A DNA stretch of 64,000 bases, taken from NCBI RefSeq assembly GCF_003367235.1, contig NZ_QRGP01000001.1, positions 1,054,001 through 1,118,000 on the forward strand, read 5' to 3'. The stretch comes from Sphingorhabdus pulchriflava. Lineage in GTDB: Bacteria > Pseudomonadota > Alphaproteobacteria > Sphingomonadales > Sphingomonadaceae. This document shows positions 16,398-26,647 of the stretch, in pieces. A program made the translations under genes and the position numbers. How positions within the stretch are numbered: position 1 is the stretch's first letter; every line of letters begins with the position of its first letter. The notes beneath the pieces are model-generated. The model did no database searches, was not told the origin of the DNA, and saw only the letters and a program-made list of their open reading frames with translations.

Positions 16398-16882
16398 AGC
16401 GCGTGCAGCGTAGCTGCCATGCGAATGTCGGCACGGCTTTTGTCTTCCCCGAACTGGATTTTGTCGGCGACTACATCCTCAGGATCCTTACCACGTTCGG
16501 CCACGGCGAACACCACCGTGCCGACGGGCTTGTTGGCGGTACCACCGCCTGGACCAGCGACACCACTAATGGCGACGGCGATATCGGCGCTGCTGCGCTT
16601 GAGTGCACCTTGCGCCATCGCCCACGCGACAGCGATCGACACCGCGCCAAAGGTATCGATCAGTTCCTCGCTGACTTTCAGCGTCTTGATCTTCGCTTCG
16701 TTCGAATAGGTCACAAAGCCCGCCTGCAGAACGGCGCTGCTCCCCGCGATCTCGGTGATGGCCGACGCCACCAGGCCACCGGTGCAGCTTTCGGCGGTCA
16801 CGATGGTGCGACCTGCAGCGATGTTGCGCTCTACGACCTCAGCGGCCAGCTTGATCACTTCTTTGGGCAGCAGGCTGTTCAC
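16373..16882 (-). CDS. pncC: CinA C-terminal-type nicotinamide-nucleotide amidohydrolase
   Basis: A 169-residue stand-alone CinA amidase domain. It deamidates NMN to nicotinic acid mononucleotide in pyridine nucleotide salvage. [18 protein letters not shown] holds the catalytic Ser and neighbouring residues, and [21 protein letters not shown] is the second signature. The N-terminal molybdopterin-binding domain of full CinA is absent, as in PncC. Its start overlaps the upstream secreted protein gene by 4 bases. Confidence 0.93.
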   Translation of the reverse strand: MNSLLPKEVIKLAAEVVERNIAAGRTIVTAESCTGGLVASAITEIAGSSAVLQAGFVTYSNEAKIKTLKVSEELIDTFGAVSIAVAWAMAQGALKRSSADIAVAISGVAGPGGGTANKPVGTVVFAVAERGKDPEDVVADKIQFGEDKSRADIRMAATLHALQLLLPTP

Positions 16883-17460
16883 GAGCGTTTGGCCTCCAGC
16901 GTGGCGACATAGGGACAGACGGCGAAATCGTCGAAGGGGCGTTTTGCCTGATCTGCTTCGGTTTCAGCGGTCTCCGGCTTGTCTTTGGATGCCGCCACCA
17001 AGATGGCACCGAGCGTAGCTGCGATGTTTTCCGGCGGAAGTGGGGAAAGCGCGGTCCAAATGTTATTTGCCGCTTCACAGGTTTTCGCGTCGATCCCGTC
17101 TGCAAGCATTGCCGGCACCATGCCTTCAACAAATGGCAGGATTGCGGTGCCAGCCATGGGCACAGGCAAATCATTCGCGAGCATTCGGGCCAATATGTCG
17201 CCAGCTGCTATCCGCTCACGAGCGGCAGATTCAGCATAGCGCGCCGTCAATTCGTCAGATTGCACCAGCAGACCTGCATTGGCCGGTAGAAATGCCTTGC
17301 AACTGGTGACGGCCTGACTGTGGAGCACGGGCAGCAGTACCACGGCAACGCTCTGGAATTCACTTTTGCTCATGCACGGCTTGGCTGCCTGAGCGGCCAG
17401 AGTGCCTTGATGGCTACAAAGGGCGACCAAAGCAGCTGCACTTGCGAGAAGTTTTTTCAT
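16879..17460 (-). CDS. Hypothetical periplasmic protein
   Basis: A 193-residue protein with a signal peptide ([26 protein letters not shown]). The mature part is mostly helical with four cysteines (in [27 protein letters not shown]), probably paired in the periplasm. No family is recognised. It lies 10 bases after ispDF and overlaps pncC by 4 bases, so the three form one operon. Confidence 0.7.
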   Translation of the reverse strand: MKKLLASAAALVALCSHQGTLAAQAAKPCMSKSEFQSVAVVLLPVLHSQAVTSCKAFLPANAGLLVQSDELTARYAESAARERIAAGDILARMLANDLPVPMAGTAILPFVEGMVPAMLADGIDAKTCEAANNIWTALSPLPPENIAATLGAILVAASKDKPETAETEADQAKRPFDDFAVCPYVATLEAKRS

Positions 17461-17470
17461 ATCAGGCCTT

Positions 17471-18634
17471 TCATTTGACCAACGTAGCTATTGCCTGCGC
17501 AGCGATGCCTTCACCGCGACCGGTAAAGCCCAGTTTTTCAGTGGTTGTCGCTTTTATCGATACCCGGTCGGCTTCGATAGCGGCGATCTCGGCGATGCGG
17601 GTTTGCATTGCCTTTTTATGCGGGCCGATTTTAGGAGCTTCGCAGATGATGGTGACGTCAAGATGCGTGATCCGGAAGCCTATGTCCGCCGCCAGTTTGA
17701 CAGCATGCGCCAGAAACCGGTCGGAACTGGCACCTTTCCACTGCACGTCGCTGGGTGGGAAATGGTCTCCGATATCGCCAAGCGCTGCCGCGCCCAAGAT
17801 CGCGTCGGTCAAAGCGTGGAGTGCAACATCGGCATCGCTGTGCCCGGCAAGGCCATAGTCATGGTCTAGGCGAATGCCGCACAACCACAGCTCTTCGCCT
17901 TTTGCGAGGCGATGGACATCATAGCCGGTTCCGGTACGGACATCTTGCATCGCCGCCGATTGGCCGATCTGGCGATCAAAGTCATCGGCAAAGGTGAATT
18001 TAGCCAGATTTTCGTCGCCCTCTACAATTTTAACTTCATGTCCGGCGGCCATCACCATCCGGGCATCATCGGTCGCTATTTGACCGGTTTGCCAGGCTTT
18101 GTGCGCATTTGAAATGACGTCATGACGGAAGGCCTGGGGAGTTTGAATCCGGAAAAGGTGTTCGCGTTCAACAACTTCGGTCAGGGTGCCCTCAACATTG
18201 CCACGCGACAGGCTATCGACCACGGGTAGTGCCGGGACTGCGCCTGATGACGACGTCAGCGCGTCCAGCAAGCGGTCTATCACCTTAGCAGATAAAAACG
18301 GACGAGCGGCATCGTGAATGAATGTTCGGCCAGTAAAATTCATATTATCAAGATATTGGACAGCATTTCTAACACTATCTATCCGCTCGCTTCCGCCTTC
18401 CACCAAATGGATGTCGGGAATGCCTGATAACGCATCCCGGGCAAATGCATCCTGTCCGTCGCCGATCACAACAATGATGTGCTGAAATGCCGGATGCGCC
18501 GCAAATACTTCGACGCTGTGCCGAAGCATCGGTTTTCCTAGCAATAGACGATATTGCTTGGGTACGTCGCCGCCGGAGCGGCTGCCGGATCCCGCGGCAA
18601 CGATAATCGCGGCTGAAGGCAAATCACTTTGCAT
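17471..18634 (-). CDS. ispDF: Bifunctional IspD/IspF of the MEP isoprenoid pathway
   Basis: A 387-residue fusion catalysing two non-consecutive steps of the MEP route. The N-terminal half (about 1-215) is the cytidylyltransferase making CDP-methylerythritol: AAIIVAAGSGSRSGGDVPKQY is the CTP-binding loop. The C-terminal half (about 225-387) is MECDP synthase: GTGYDVHRL and LAGHSDADVALHALTDAILGA give the metal ligands Asp/His. The fusion is usual in several alphaproteobacteria. The ATG at 18634 is chosen; a TTG 12 codons upstream is in frame but lies in non-conserved sequence. It is divergent from dusB by about 106 bases. Confidence 0.96.
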   Translation of the reverse strand: MQSDLPSAAIIVAAGSGSRSGGDVPKQYRLLLGKPMLRHSVEVFAAHPAFQHIIVVIGDGQDAFARDALSGIPDIHLVEGGSERIDSVRNAVQYLDNMNFTGRTFIHDAARPFLSAKVIDRLLDALTSSSGAVPALPVVDSLSRGNVEGTLTEVVEREHLFRIQTPQAFRHDVISNAHKAWQTGQIATDDARMVMAAGHEVKIVEGDENLAKFTFADDFDRQIGQSAAMQDVRTGTGYDVHRLAKGEELWLCGIRLDHDYGLAGHSDADVALHALTDAILGAAALGDIGDHFPPSDVQWKGASSDRFLAHAVKLAADIGFRITHLDVTIICEAPKIGPHKKAMQTRIAEIAAIEADRVSIKATTTEKLGFTGRGEGIAAQAIATLVK

Positions 18635-18740
18635 GCCGAGCGCCCTAATCGCTGCGGTCTTGCGCGCCAAGGCGAATATCGCTAGGGCGCTGCCTAAATT
18701 TTAGGCAGCTAAAAGCTGTAAAGTGCATTTCGAGATAGCG

Positions 18741-19736
18741 ATGAAACTGAAACCCATCCAGATAGGCCCGCTGGAAATTGAATGTCCGGTGGTGCTTGCT
18801 CCCATGACCGGCGTGACCGACATGCCGTTCCGCACGCTCGTGCGCCGTTTCGGCTCTGGCTTGAACGTTACCGAGATGATCGCCAGCCAGGCGATGATCC
18901 GCGAAACGCGCCAGTCGCTGCAAAAGGCGGCCTGGCACATGTCCGAAGAGCCGGTTTCGATGCAGCTTGCCGGCTGCGGCCCCAAGGAAATGGCCGAAGC
19001 CGCCAAGCTCAATGAAGATCGCGGCGCGGCGATTATCGACATCAATATGGGCTGCCCGGTCAAGAAGGTGGTCAATGGAGATGCCGGTTCGGCGCTGATG
19101 CGTGACCTGCCGCTCGCCGCCAGCCTGATTGAAGCGACTGTGAAGGCGGTTTCGGTGCCCGTCACCGTCAAAATGCGCATGGGCTGGGATCATGGTAGCC
19201 TCAACGCCCCTGAACTGGCGCATATCGCAGAAGATCTGGGCGCGAAGCTGGTCACCGTTCACGGCCGTACCCGCAACCAGATGTACAAAGGCAGTGCCGA
19301 CTGGGCCTTTGTCCGCAAGGTCAAGGATGCCGTCAAAATCCCGGTCATCGTCAATGGCGATATCTGCTCGATCGAGGATGCCGACAAGGCACTGGAACAG
19401 AGCGGTGCCGATGGCGTGATGATCGGCCGCGGCGCTTATGGTAAGCCGTGGCTGCTGGGGCAGGTGATGCATTGGTTCAACACTGGCGAGCGCCGTCCCG
19501 ACCCGTCAATCGACGTGCAATATGACCTTATCGTCGAACATTATCGCGCGATGATGGAACATTATGGTGAGCAAGTCGGTGTCCCTTGTGCCCGCAAGCA
19601 TATCGGCTGGTACACCAAAGGGCTGGTCGGTTCGGCGGAGTTTCGCAACATGGTCAACCGCATCGACGATGCGAACCAGGTTCTGGGTGAACTTGCCCGC
19701 TTCTACGAACCTTTGTTGATGCGAAATGCCGCCTGA
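18741..19736 (+). CDS. dusB: tRNA-dihydrouridine synthase (DusB/NifR3 type)
   Basis: A 331-residue FMN enzyme that reduces uridines in the tRNA D loop. It shows [16 protein letters not shown], the [21 protein letters not shown] motif with the catalytic cysteine, and [16 protein letters not shown] near the FMN phosphate. The start is ATG 18741; a GTG at 18723 would add six residues. Its last 11 bases overlap ntrB, the classical nifR3-ntrB-ntrC arrangement of alphaproteobacteria, where the gene is co-transcribed with nitrogen regulators. Confidence 0.95.
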   Translation: MKLKPIQIGPLEIECPVVLAPMTGVTDMPFRTLVRRFGSGLNVTEMIASQAMIRETRQSLQKAAWHMSEEPVSMQLAGCGPKEMAEAAKLNEDRGAAIIDINMGCPVKKVVNGDAGSALMRDLPLAASLIEATVKAVSVPVTVKMRMGWDHGSLNAPELAHIAEDLGAKLVTVHGRTRNQMYKGSADWAFVRKVKDAVKIPVIVNGDICSIEDADKALEQSGADGVMIGRGAYGKPWLLGQVMHWFNTGERRPDPSIDVQYDLIVEHYRAMMEHYGEQVGVPCARKHIGWYTKGLVGSAEFRNMVNRIDDANQVLGELARFYEPLLMRNAA

Positions 19737-20829
19737 GGCGACGACCATTGCAGCCAACCGCCCGCCTGACGGGTTGTTGCTGTCGACCATATCCTTGCCG
19801 CTGCTGCTTTCCGGCGCTGACAATCTGATCCTTTATGCAAATGAAGCCGCCGAGGCCTTTTTCGGCAGGAGCAGCCGCCGCATCTTGGGCGAACCGGCGC
19901 AGTCGCTGCTGCGTTTTGCGAGCGAGCGTCTCAACGGCGCGATAACAGCGCGTGAGAGCGATATCAGTGCGCAAAATATGCGGTTTCATACGCATGGCGC
20001 TCAGGCCAATTATGTCGATTTAAACATATCGACGCCGCTGGGTTATCCTGACTGCCGCCTCTACATCCTTGTGCCAAGACAAGCCGACCGTGACCAGATT
20101 GGCGAGCAGACCGATGGCGGAAAACAACAGGCAATGGGTGCGCCCGCAGTTCTCGGTCATGAAATCAAGAACCCGCTGGCGGGCATAAAAGGCGCGGCAC
20201 AGCTATTGGCGCGCAAAGTGGATCCGAAGCAGGCTCCGCTGACCGACCTGATCGTGCATGAGGTTGATCGTATCGCCAGGCTCCTTGACCAGATGCAAAA
20301 TCTGGGGCGGGTGATGCCCGGCCAGATGCAGGCAGAAAATATCCACGAATTGATTGAACGCGCCATCCGTTCCGTCCGCGCGGCCAATAAGGCTATGCCG
20401 GCAATCGACATCAACTATGATCCGTCGCTGCCCGATGTGCAGATCGAGGCGGATTCGATGGTGCAGGTCTTGATCAACCTGATCCAGAATGCAATCGACG
20501 CGCTTGCGCAAACCGAAGCCCCGCAAATCGGAATCTCGACCCGCTTCGTAATGGGGGCAGCACTTCGCAGTGAGGGTGACAAGGGCGTGCGCCTTCCCGT
20601 CGAAGTGGCGATCAGCGACAATGGCCCGGGCATTGCCACGCACATTGAAAATGAGCTGTTCTCGCCCTTTGTCACCACAAAACGCGAAGGGCAGGGGCTG
20701 GGCCTCGCCATTGTGCGCAAATATCTGTCGCAGATGAATGGCCGTATTTCTGTGGAGCGGGACCCGGAAAGCCAACGGACGATTTTCCGCATTTTCTTGC
20801 CTGTTGCCGAGAGGAAGACCAGCGCATGA
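19726..20829 (+). CDS. ntrB: Nitrogen-regulation sensor kinase NtrB
   Basis: A 367-residue soluble kinase/phosphatase that controls NtrC in response to PII proteins. An N-terminal PAS domain (about 20-120) leads to the HisKA motif [20 protein letters not shown], then an HATPase with [12 protein letters not shown] (N box), ISDNGPGI (G1) and [12 protein letters not shown] (G2). All catalytic motifs are present. It overlaps dusB by 11 bases and ntrC by 4. Confidence 0.95.
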   Translation: MPPEATTIAANRPPDGLLLSTISLPLLLSGADNLILYANEAAEAFFGRSSRRILGEPAQSLLRFASERLNGAITARESDISAQNMRFHTHGAQANYVDLNISTPLGYPDCRLYILVPRQADRDQIGEQTDGGKQQAMGAPAVLGHEIKNPLAGIKGAAQLLARKVDPKQAPLTDLIVHEVDRIARLLDQMQNLGRVMPGQMQAENIHELIERAIRSVRAANKAMPAIDINYDPSLPDVQIEADSMVQVLINLIQNAIDALAQTEAPQIGISTRFVMGAALRSEGDKGVRLPVEVAISDNGPGIATHIENELFSPFVTTKREGQGLGLAIVRKYLSQMNGRISVERDPESQRTIFRIFLPVAERKTSA

Positions 20830-22262
20830 GTATCGACAAGGTATTGATTGTCGAGGATGACAGCTCGATTGGCATGGTCGTGCGCTCTGCGCTGGAGGCG
20901 GAGGGTATCGAGGTCGATGTATGCGAAAGCACGACCGACCGCGATGCAGCGCTTGCAGGCAACCGCTATGATCTGATGCTGACTGATGTGGTACTTAAAG
21001 ACCGCGATGGTATTTCGAGTCTGGAAGACGTCATCGCGCAATGGCCTGACATGCCGATCATCATCATGTCTGCACAAAACACGCTCGATACTGCGGTGCG
21101 CGCCAGCGAAATTAATGCTTTTGAGTATTTTCCCAAACCCTTCGATCTTGATGAACTGGTGCTCGCGGTCAAACAGGGTATTGAGAAACGCCGCGCAGAC
21201 AATCAAAGTGACAGCGGCACCCTGCTTGAGGCGACCATGCCGATGGTTGGGCGCAGCCCGGCGATGCAGGATGTGTATCGCATGGTTGCACGGCTGCTAC
21301 GGAACGACCTGACCGCGCTGATCCTCGGCGAATCCGGCACAGGCAAGGAACTGGTGGCGGAGGCGATCCACAATCTGGGGCATCGCAAAACGGGCCCCTT
21401 TGTCGCCGTCAATATGGCTGCCATCCCTTCGGAACTTATTGAAGCCGAGTTGTTCGGCCATGAAAAAGGCGCGTTCACCGGCGCCGTGGGGCAAGGGATA
21501 GGCCGTTTCGAACAGGCACAGGGCGGCACGCTGTTCCTCGATGAAATTGGCGACATGCCCTATCATGCGCAGACGCGCCTGTTGCGGACGCTGCAGAGCG
21601 GCACCATCAGCAGGATTGGTGGCAAGGCGAGCATTCGCCTGGATGTGCGAATCATCGCGGCCACCAATCAGGATCTGGAAGCGCTGATCGCCGAGGGCAA
21701 ATTCCGCGAAGACCTTTATTACCGCCTCAACGTTGTACCGGTGCACCTGCCGCCGCTGCGTGCCCGGCCAGAGGATATCGGGCTTTTGACGCGCCATTTC
21801 CTGAACCTTGCGACACGCGAAGGGTTGCCTGCAAAGCAGATAGATGAAGATGCGATTGCTATCCTGACCGGAATGCCCTGGCGCGGAAATGTCCGTGAGT
21901 TGAAAAATTTCATCTATCGCCTGGTGCTCACCGCGCGCGAAGACAGGATTTCCGAAGCAACTATTACGCAAATTGCAGTGCCGGGAGACGAGGAAGCTGT
22001 CGCAAACCTTGCCGGCTGCAGTTTTGATGCTGCGGTTGCGCAGTTCATGAATGATCAAAAGCGCAGAGGGCAGGGGCGCGACCGCATCTATGCCAAGGCG
22101 CTGGCCGAATTTGAAAAGCCGCTGCTGCAATCGGTGATGGGGCTGGCGCGCGGTAACCAGTTACAGGCGGCCGCTATGCTTGGTATCAACCGTAACACCT
22201 TACGCAAAAAGCTATCCGACTATGGATTGACGGGTAACAAATTGGGTGAGCCGCGCCGCTGA
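20826..22262 (+). CDS. ntrC: Nitrogen-regulation response regulator NtrC
   Basis: A 478-residue sigma-54-dependent activator with three domains. The receiver has phospho-acceptor Asp54 in LMLTDVV. The AAA+ domain has GESGTGKE (Walker A), GAFTGA in HEKGAFTGAVGQG (the sigma-54 contact loop) and GGTLFLDEIGD (Walker B). The Fis-type helix-turn-helix is QAAAMLGINRNTLRKKL. An intact GAFTGA means it should work with RpoN, unlike Rhodobacter NtrC. Its likely targets are nitrogen-assimilation promoters elsewhere. Seventy bases separate it from ntrY. Confidence 0.96.
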   Translation: MSIDKVLIVEDDSSIGMVVRSALEAEGIEVDVCESTTDRDAALAGNRYDLMLTDVVLKDRDGISSLEDVIAQWPDMPIIIMSAQNTLDTAVRASEINAFEYFPKPFDLDELVLAVKQGIEKRRADNQSDSGTLLEATMPMVGRSPAMQDVYRMVARLLRNDLTALILGESGTGKELVAEAIHNLGHRKTGPFVAVNMAAIPSELIEAELFGHEKGAFTGAVGQGIGRFEQAQGGTLFLDEIGDMPYHAQTRLLRTLQSGTISRIGGKASIRLDVRIIAATNQDLEALIAEGKFREDLYYRLNVVPVHLPPLRARPEDIGLLTRHFLNLATREGLPAKQIDEDAIAILTGMPWRGNVRELKNFIYRLVLTAREDRISEATITQIAVPGDEEAVANLAGCSFDAAVAQFMNDQKRRGQGRDRIYAKALAEFEKPLLQSVMGLARGNQLQAAAMLGINRNTLRKKLSDYGLTGNKLGEPRR

Positions 22263-22332
22263 CGCGACAGACGGAAATCATTGCGACAAAATGTGCTTTT
22301 CCTGCAACGGATAGCATGACATTAGTTGCTTA

Positions 22333-24597
22333 ATGGCAACAGCGCCCGTTGATATCCCGCAAATCGCGAAAAGCCGGTTTAGGCAACGCTTGTCGGCAGT
22401 TGCCGAATGGATGGGGCGCGCCAAGCAAATCCGATTTCTGGAAGTCGGCAGCGTCTTGTTGTTGCTGTCTATGGCCATTGCCACTGCCTTCGTTTTGACA
22501 CGACAGGGACCACAATCCGAGCCACTTTCACCGCCTGTTGCCGCCGCGTTGCTAGTGGCAAATCTATTGCCGGCGACAAGCTTGCTGATGCTTGCGGGCA
22601 GGCGCCTTGCGATCCAACGCGCCAAAAGCGACGGTGAGGGTGAGGGATCGCTTCACGTACGTCTTGTGCTGATTTTCTCGCTGCTCGCCGCCGGTCCGGC
22701 TTTGCTGCTGGCGATTTTTGCCTCGGTGCTGTTCCAAAGCGGGGTGCAGTTCTGGTTTTCCAATTCGGCGCAAGGGATGCTGGAAAATGCGGGTGCGCTG
22801 GCCCAGGGCTATTATGAAGAAAAGCTGCGCGATGTGGGGGATGAAACCGTCGCTATGGCCGGTGACATTCGCTATGGCCTTGAGCAGACACAGCCGAACA
22901 GCCCGCAATTCCTCAGTTTCTACTATGATCAGGTGCTGCGCAGAAAACTCAGCGAGTCAGCGATTGTTACGGTGGGCGAAGATGGTGTCCAACGCACCAC
23001 CATTGTCGCGTCTAGTGAGGCCCGAAAATCAGACTGGATCAGCGCTGCTGACCTGAAGCGCCTGAACTCGGGCGAGGATCTGATTGTGACGGCGCAACCT
23101 GACCGGATCGTCGCAGTCAACCGTCTGTTCGACAAACCGAAGACCTATTTATATGCCAGTCGCACGGTCAACGTCCCGTCCTTCACTTTGGGCGAGAAAG
23201 CGCAAAGCGTACTGGCTGATTACCGCGAGATGGAGTCGCGTTCACGCTATCTGCAGCTTCAGTTCAACGCACTGCTCTACATTGTTTCGCTGCTGATTAT
23301 CGGGATAGCTGTCTGGGTCGCTTTGCTGGTGGCGGACCGGCTCGTCCAGCCGGTAAATCGACTGGTGCTCGCGGCGCAGCGGATTGCCGATGGAGACCTG
23401 ACGGTACGCGTTAATGACGATGATATCCGCAAAGACGAAGTTGGCTTTCTTGCGCAGTCGTTCAACCGGATGACCGAAAGGCTTGAGAACCAGACGTCGA
23501 ACATCCTCAACGCCAACAAGCAATTGGAAGACCGGCGCAGCTTCATTGAAACTATTTTGGAGTCGGTATCTGCCGCGATCGTCAGCGTTGATCCTGCGGG
23601 CAAGATTCGCCTCGCAAACAAGACTGCAGAAGCCATTCTTTCAACAGACGGTAATTCGATAGTCGGCGAACAGTTCGATAACGTAGCGCCGCACCTTTCC
23701 GAACTGATATCGGAAGGGCGGCTTCAGGCCGTGGTTCAGGTAGGCGATGGCACCGAGCCCAGAACCTTTGCTGTCAAGATCGCCAAGGGGGAAGGGGGGC
23801 AGGTTGTCACTTTTGAAGACATCACCCGTCAATTGTCCGATCAACGCCAGGCTGCTTGGTCTGATGTTGCAAGACGCATCGCACATGAGATCAAGAATCC
23901 GTTGACCCCAATTCAATTGGCAGCCGAACGATTGCGACGCCGGTTCAGCAAGCAAGTCAATGAAGGTAACGAGATTTTCGAACAATTGACTGGAACGATC
24001 ATCCGGCAGGTGGGCGACCTCAGGAATATCGTAGACGAATTTTCGTCCTTTGCCCGTATGCCGAAACCGGTTTTCCGCGACGAAAATTTGTCAGATATTG
24101 TCGGCCATGCTGTATTCCTGTTCGAAGTTTCGCACACCGACATAACATTCGATTTTGCCCAGGCAGGAAAGCCGTTCCCGATGCTGGCCGATAGGAGGCA
24201 GTTAGGACAGGCAGTTACCAATATTTTGAAAAATGCAGCGGAATCTATCCGGGAGCGTCTGGATAAAGAAGGTCCTGACGCAAGAGGCCAGATTCGGGTT
24301 CAGATCGAAACCGACCCTCGTAAGATACGCGTGTCATTCGCTGACAATGGCAAAGGCTTGCCCGACGAACGCGACAGGATCGTAGAGCCCTATGTGACCA
24401 CACGAACGACGGGTTCCGGGCTTGGCCTGGCGATCGTCAAAAAGATTGTTGAAGAGCATCAGGGTGAACTGGTGCTCGAAGATAACCCTGACGGTGGCGC
24501 TGTGGTCACCATGTGTTTCGACCTGGAGCTGTTGCAGCAATTTGGCGGGGCGCACCCCATTCATGAAGAGCAAACAAAATCGGAGCGGACTGACTAA
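22333..24597 (+). CDS. ntrY: Membrane sensor kinase NtrY
   Basis: A 754-residue inner-membrane histidine kinase, the partner of NtrX. Two N-terminal hydrophobic segments precede a third around residues 110-140, then a periplasmic sensor region and another membrane span near 320-340. A HAMP linker (VQPVNRLVLAAQRIADGDL), a PAS domain, and HisKA (AHEIKNPLTPIQLAAERL) follow. The HATPase keeps ILKNAAES, ADNGKGL and TGSGLGLAIV. In Brucella and Caulobacter relatives the pair responds to redox, nitrogen or envelope state. Its stop overlaps the ntrX ATG by one base. Confidence 0.95.
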   Translation: MATAPVDIPQIAKSRFRQRLSAVAEWMGRAKQIRFLEVGSVLLLLSMAIATAFVLTRQGPQSEPLSPPVAAALLVANLLPATSLLMLAGRRLAIQRAKSDGEGEGSLHVRLVLIFSLLAAGPALLLAIFASVLFQSGVQFWFSNSAQGMLENAGALAQGYYEEKLRDVGDETVAMAGDIRYGLEQTQPNSPQFLSFYYDQVLRRKLSESAIVTVGEDGVQRTTIVASSEARKSDWISAADLKRLNSGEDLIVTAQPDRIVAVNRLFDKPKTYLYASRTVNVPSFTLGEKAQSVLADYREMESRSRYLQLQFNALLYIVSLLIIGIAVWVALLVADRLVQPVNRLVLAAQRIADGDLTVRVNDDDIRKDEVGFLAQSFNRMTERLENQTSNILNANKQLEDRRSFIETILESVSAAIVSVDPAGKIRLANKTAEAILSTDGNSIVGEQFDNVAPHLSELISEGRLQAVVQVGDGTEPRTFAVKIAKGEGGQVVTFEDITRQLSDQRQAAWSDVARRIAHEIKNPLTPIQLAAERLRRRFSKQVNEGNEIFEQLTGTIIRQVGDLRNIVDEFSSFARMPKPVFRDENLSDIVGHAVFLFEVSHTDITFDFAQAGKPFPMLADRRQLGQAVTNILKNAAESIRERLDKEGPDARGQIRVQIETDPRKIRVSFADNGKGLPDERDRIVEPYVTTRTTGSGLGLAIVKKIVEEHQGELVLEDNPDGGAVVTMCFDLELLQQFGGAHPIHEEQTKSERTD

Positions 24598-25994
24598 TGG
24601 CACTTGATGTTCTGATTGTTGATGACGAGGCCGATATCCGGGAACTGGTTGCGGGCGTATTGTCCGACGATGGCTATGAAACCCGCACCGCCGCGACTTC
24701 CGAAGAGGCGCTGGCTGCGTTCGACGAGCGGCTGCCGTCGCTGGTGCTGCTCGACGTCTGGCTGCGTGGTTCATCCATGGACGGGCTGGAATTGCTCAAG
24801 AAAATGAAGGCGCGGGACGCCAACGTTCCGATGATTGTGTTTTCGGGGCATGGCAATATCGACACGGCTGTGGCAGCGATTTCTTCGGGGGCAGTCGATT
24901 TCCTCGAAAAGCCATTCGAAGCTGAAAAGCTGCTGCATTTGGTCGCGCGTGCCACAGAAACCCAGCGGTTGCGGGCGGAAAACGCAACTTTGCGCGCGCT
25001 TGTCGGGCAGGCAGAAGAATTGACCGGATCGTCCACGTCAATCAACGCAGTTCGTGCGACGCTGAAAAAAGTTGCGGGGACTGGCAGCCGATTGTTGATT
25101 ACCGGTCCTGCCGGTGTCGGTAAGGAAGTCGCTGCACGGCTGTTGCACAGCTGGAGCTCCCGTGCCGAAGCGCCCTTTGTGACTGTCAGTTCGGCACGCC
25201 TTTCACCCGAACGGTTTGAAGAAGAGCTGTTTGGTGTAGAAGAAAATGGCGAACTGCTGAACGCGGGTATGCTTGAGCGCGCGCATGGCGGAACCTTGTT
25301 CCTTGATGAAGTGGCCGACATGCCCTGGACGACGCAGGGCAAGATACTTCGCGTACTGACCGAGCAGAGCTTTGTACGTGTAGGCGGCAATCGTCCCGTT
25401 CGCGTTGACGTTCGCTTCGTATCAGCAACGGCGCGTGACCTTAATGATGAGATTGCTGCGGGCCGGTTCCGTGAAGATCTCTATTATCGTTTGAATGTTG
25501 TGCCTGTGGGTATCCCACCGCTTTCGGAGAGGCGAGAGGATATACCACTGCTTGCACAGCATTATGCGGCACGCTTCGCGGTGGAGCACCGCGTGCCAGC
25601 TCCGCTGCTTTCTGATGATGCTCTCGCGGCGCTGCAGGCTTGCGAGTGGCCAGGCAATGTCCGGCAATTGCGTAATGTCATCGAACGGACGATCATATTG
25701 GCCCCGGCTGACAGGATCCATCAGATAGATGTGGATATGCTGCCGGCTGAGGTCAGTGGCGGAGGAGTCTCGGTTCTTAGCCCGGCATCGTCATTGATGG
25801 GCTCGCCATTGCGTGAGGCGCGGGAAGCCTTTGAACGCGAATATTTGCAGGTTCAGATACGGCGGTTTTCGGGCAATATTTCGAAAACGGCGACATTTGT
25901 CGGAATGGAACGGTCTGCGTTACACCGCAAACTCAAACTGCTTGGCATAGCGGTCCGTAAGAACGGCGAGGATGTTGTCGACGAAGAAGATTGA
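24597..25994 (+). CDS. ntrX: Response regulator NtrX (AAA+, GAFTGA-less)
   Basis: A 465-residue NtrC-like regulator: receiver with Asp53 in LVLLDVW, AAA+ domain, and Fis-type helix-turn-helix (KTATFVGMERSALHRKL). Walker A is GPAGVGKE, Walker B is GGTLFLDEVAD, but the GAFTGA loop is replaced by sequence around EENGELLNAGMLE. It should therefore not remodel sigma-54 holoenzyme and more likely acts on sigma-70-type promoters, as reported for other NtrX proteins. It closes the dus-ntr series; a weak hairpin and about 150 bases separate it from hfq. Confidence 0.94.
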   Translation: MALDVLIVDDEADIRELVAGVLSDDGYETRTAATSEEALAAFDERLPSLVLLDVWLRGSSMDGLELLKKMKARDANVPMIVFSGHGNIDTAVAAISSGAVDFLEKPFEAEKLLHLVARATETQRLRAENATLRALVGQAEELTGSSTSINAVRATLKKVAGTGSRLLITGPAGVGKEVAARLLHSWSSRAEAPFVTVSSARLSPERFEEELFGVEENGELLNAGMLERAHGGTLFLDEVADMPWTTQGKILRVLTEQSFVRVGGNRPVRVDVRFVSATARDLNDEIAAGRFREDLYYRLNVVPVGIPPLSERREDIPLLAQHYAARFAVEHRVPAPLLSDDALAALQACEWPGNVRQLRNVIERTIILAPADRIHQIDVDMLPAEVSGGGVSVLSPASSLMGSPLREAREAFEREYLQVQIRRFSGNISKTATFVGMERSALHRKLKLLGIAVRKNGEDVVDEED

Positions 25995-26023
25995 TTCCAG
26001 TTTTTGGTAAGGAATGACCGCCT

Positions 26024-26046
26024 GTCGTCATTTTGACGTAATTTTC
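26024..26046 (+). terminator. Weak hairpin with T-run after ntrX
   Basis: CGTCA and TGACG form a 5-bp stem around a three-base loop (26026-26038), followed by AATTTT. The stem is short, so termination would be partial, allowing some ntr read-through into hfq. Confidence 0.3.
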
Positions 26047-26149
26047 CTGTTCGCGGATGCTTGGTAACATGATATGAATTGCGCTTCATGGCGGCGTCCA
26101 TGTGTTTGGTAATCTCTCCCGAAGCCCAAAAGCATAACAGGAAATCATA

Positions 26150-26647
26150 ATGACTGAAAAAAATAACGGCCTCCAGGACATGTTCCTGAACTCGCTGCGC
26201 AAGTCCAAAACGCCGGTGACTATGTTCCTTGTAAAGGGCGTGAAATTGCAGGGCGTAGTGACTTGGTTCGACAATTTTTCGGTGCTGCTGCGCCGCGACG
26301 GTCAGTCCCAACTCGTTTACAAGCATAGCATCTCCACCATCATGCCGTCGCATTCGCCCGATCGCGCACCTTTCGACCAGATGATGGCGAAAGCGACGCA
26401 TCGCGCCGGGATGCTGCAGGATGTGTTCCTCTATGCCATGCTCGACAAGCGTGAGAATGTGACGACATTTTTGGTCAACGGCGTGATGCTGCAAGGGGCG
26501 ATTGCCGCCTATGACCTGTTCTCGCTTTTGCTCGAACGCGATGGCGTCATGCAGTTGGTCTACAAGCACGCGGTATCCACGATCCAGCCTTTGCGGCCGG
26601 TCAATCTGGCTGAATATAATAAGGAAGCCGGCGAGGTAGACGATTGA
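26150..26647 (+). CDS. hfq: Hfq RNA chaperone with two Sm domains in one chain
   Basis: Hfq normally is an 80-100-residue hexamer that pairs small RNAs with mRNAs. This one has 165 residues and two full Sm repeats: residues 7-70 ([13 protein letters not shown] to [10 protein letters not shown]) and 87-150 ([13 protein letters not shown] to [10 protein letters not shown]). Both keep the Gln-Asp pair (9-10, 90-91), the Sm1 core VKG/VNG-V-LQG, and the YKH Sm2 motif (57-59, 138-140), so both could bind U-rich RNA. Rim basic residues are strong in repeat 1 (RKSK) and altered in repeat 2 (LDKREN). A trimer would form a pseudo-hexamer with two kinds of rim. AGGA precedes the ATG; hflX follows with a 4-base overlap. 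Confidence 0.95.
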   Translation: MTEKNNGLQDMFLNSLRKSKTPVTMFLVKGVKLQGVVTWFDNFSVLLRRDGQSQLVYKHSISTIMPSHSPDRAPFDQMMAKATHRAGMLQDVFLYAMLDKRENVTTFLVNGVMLQGAIAAYDLFSLLLERDGVMQLVYKHAVSTIQPLRPVNLAEYNKEAGEVDD

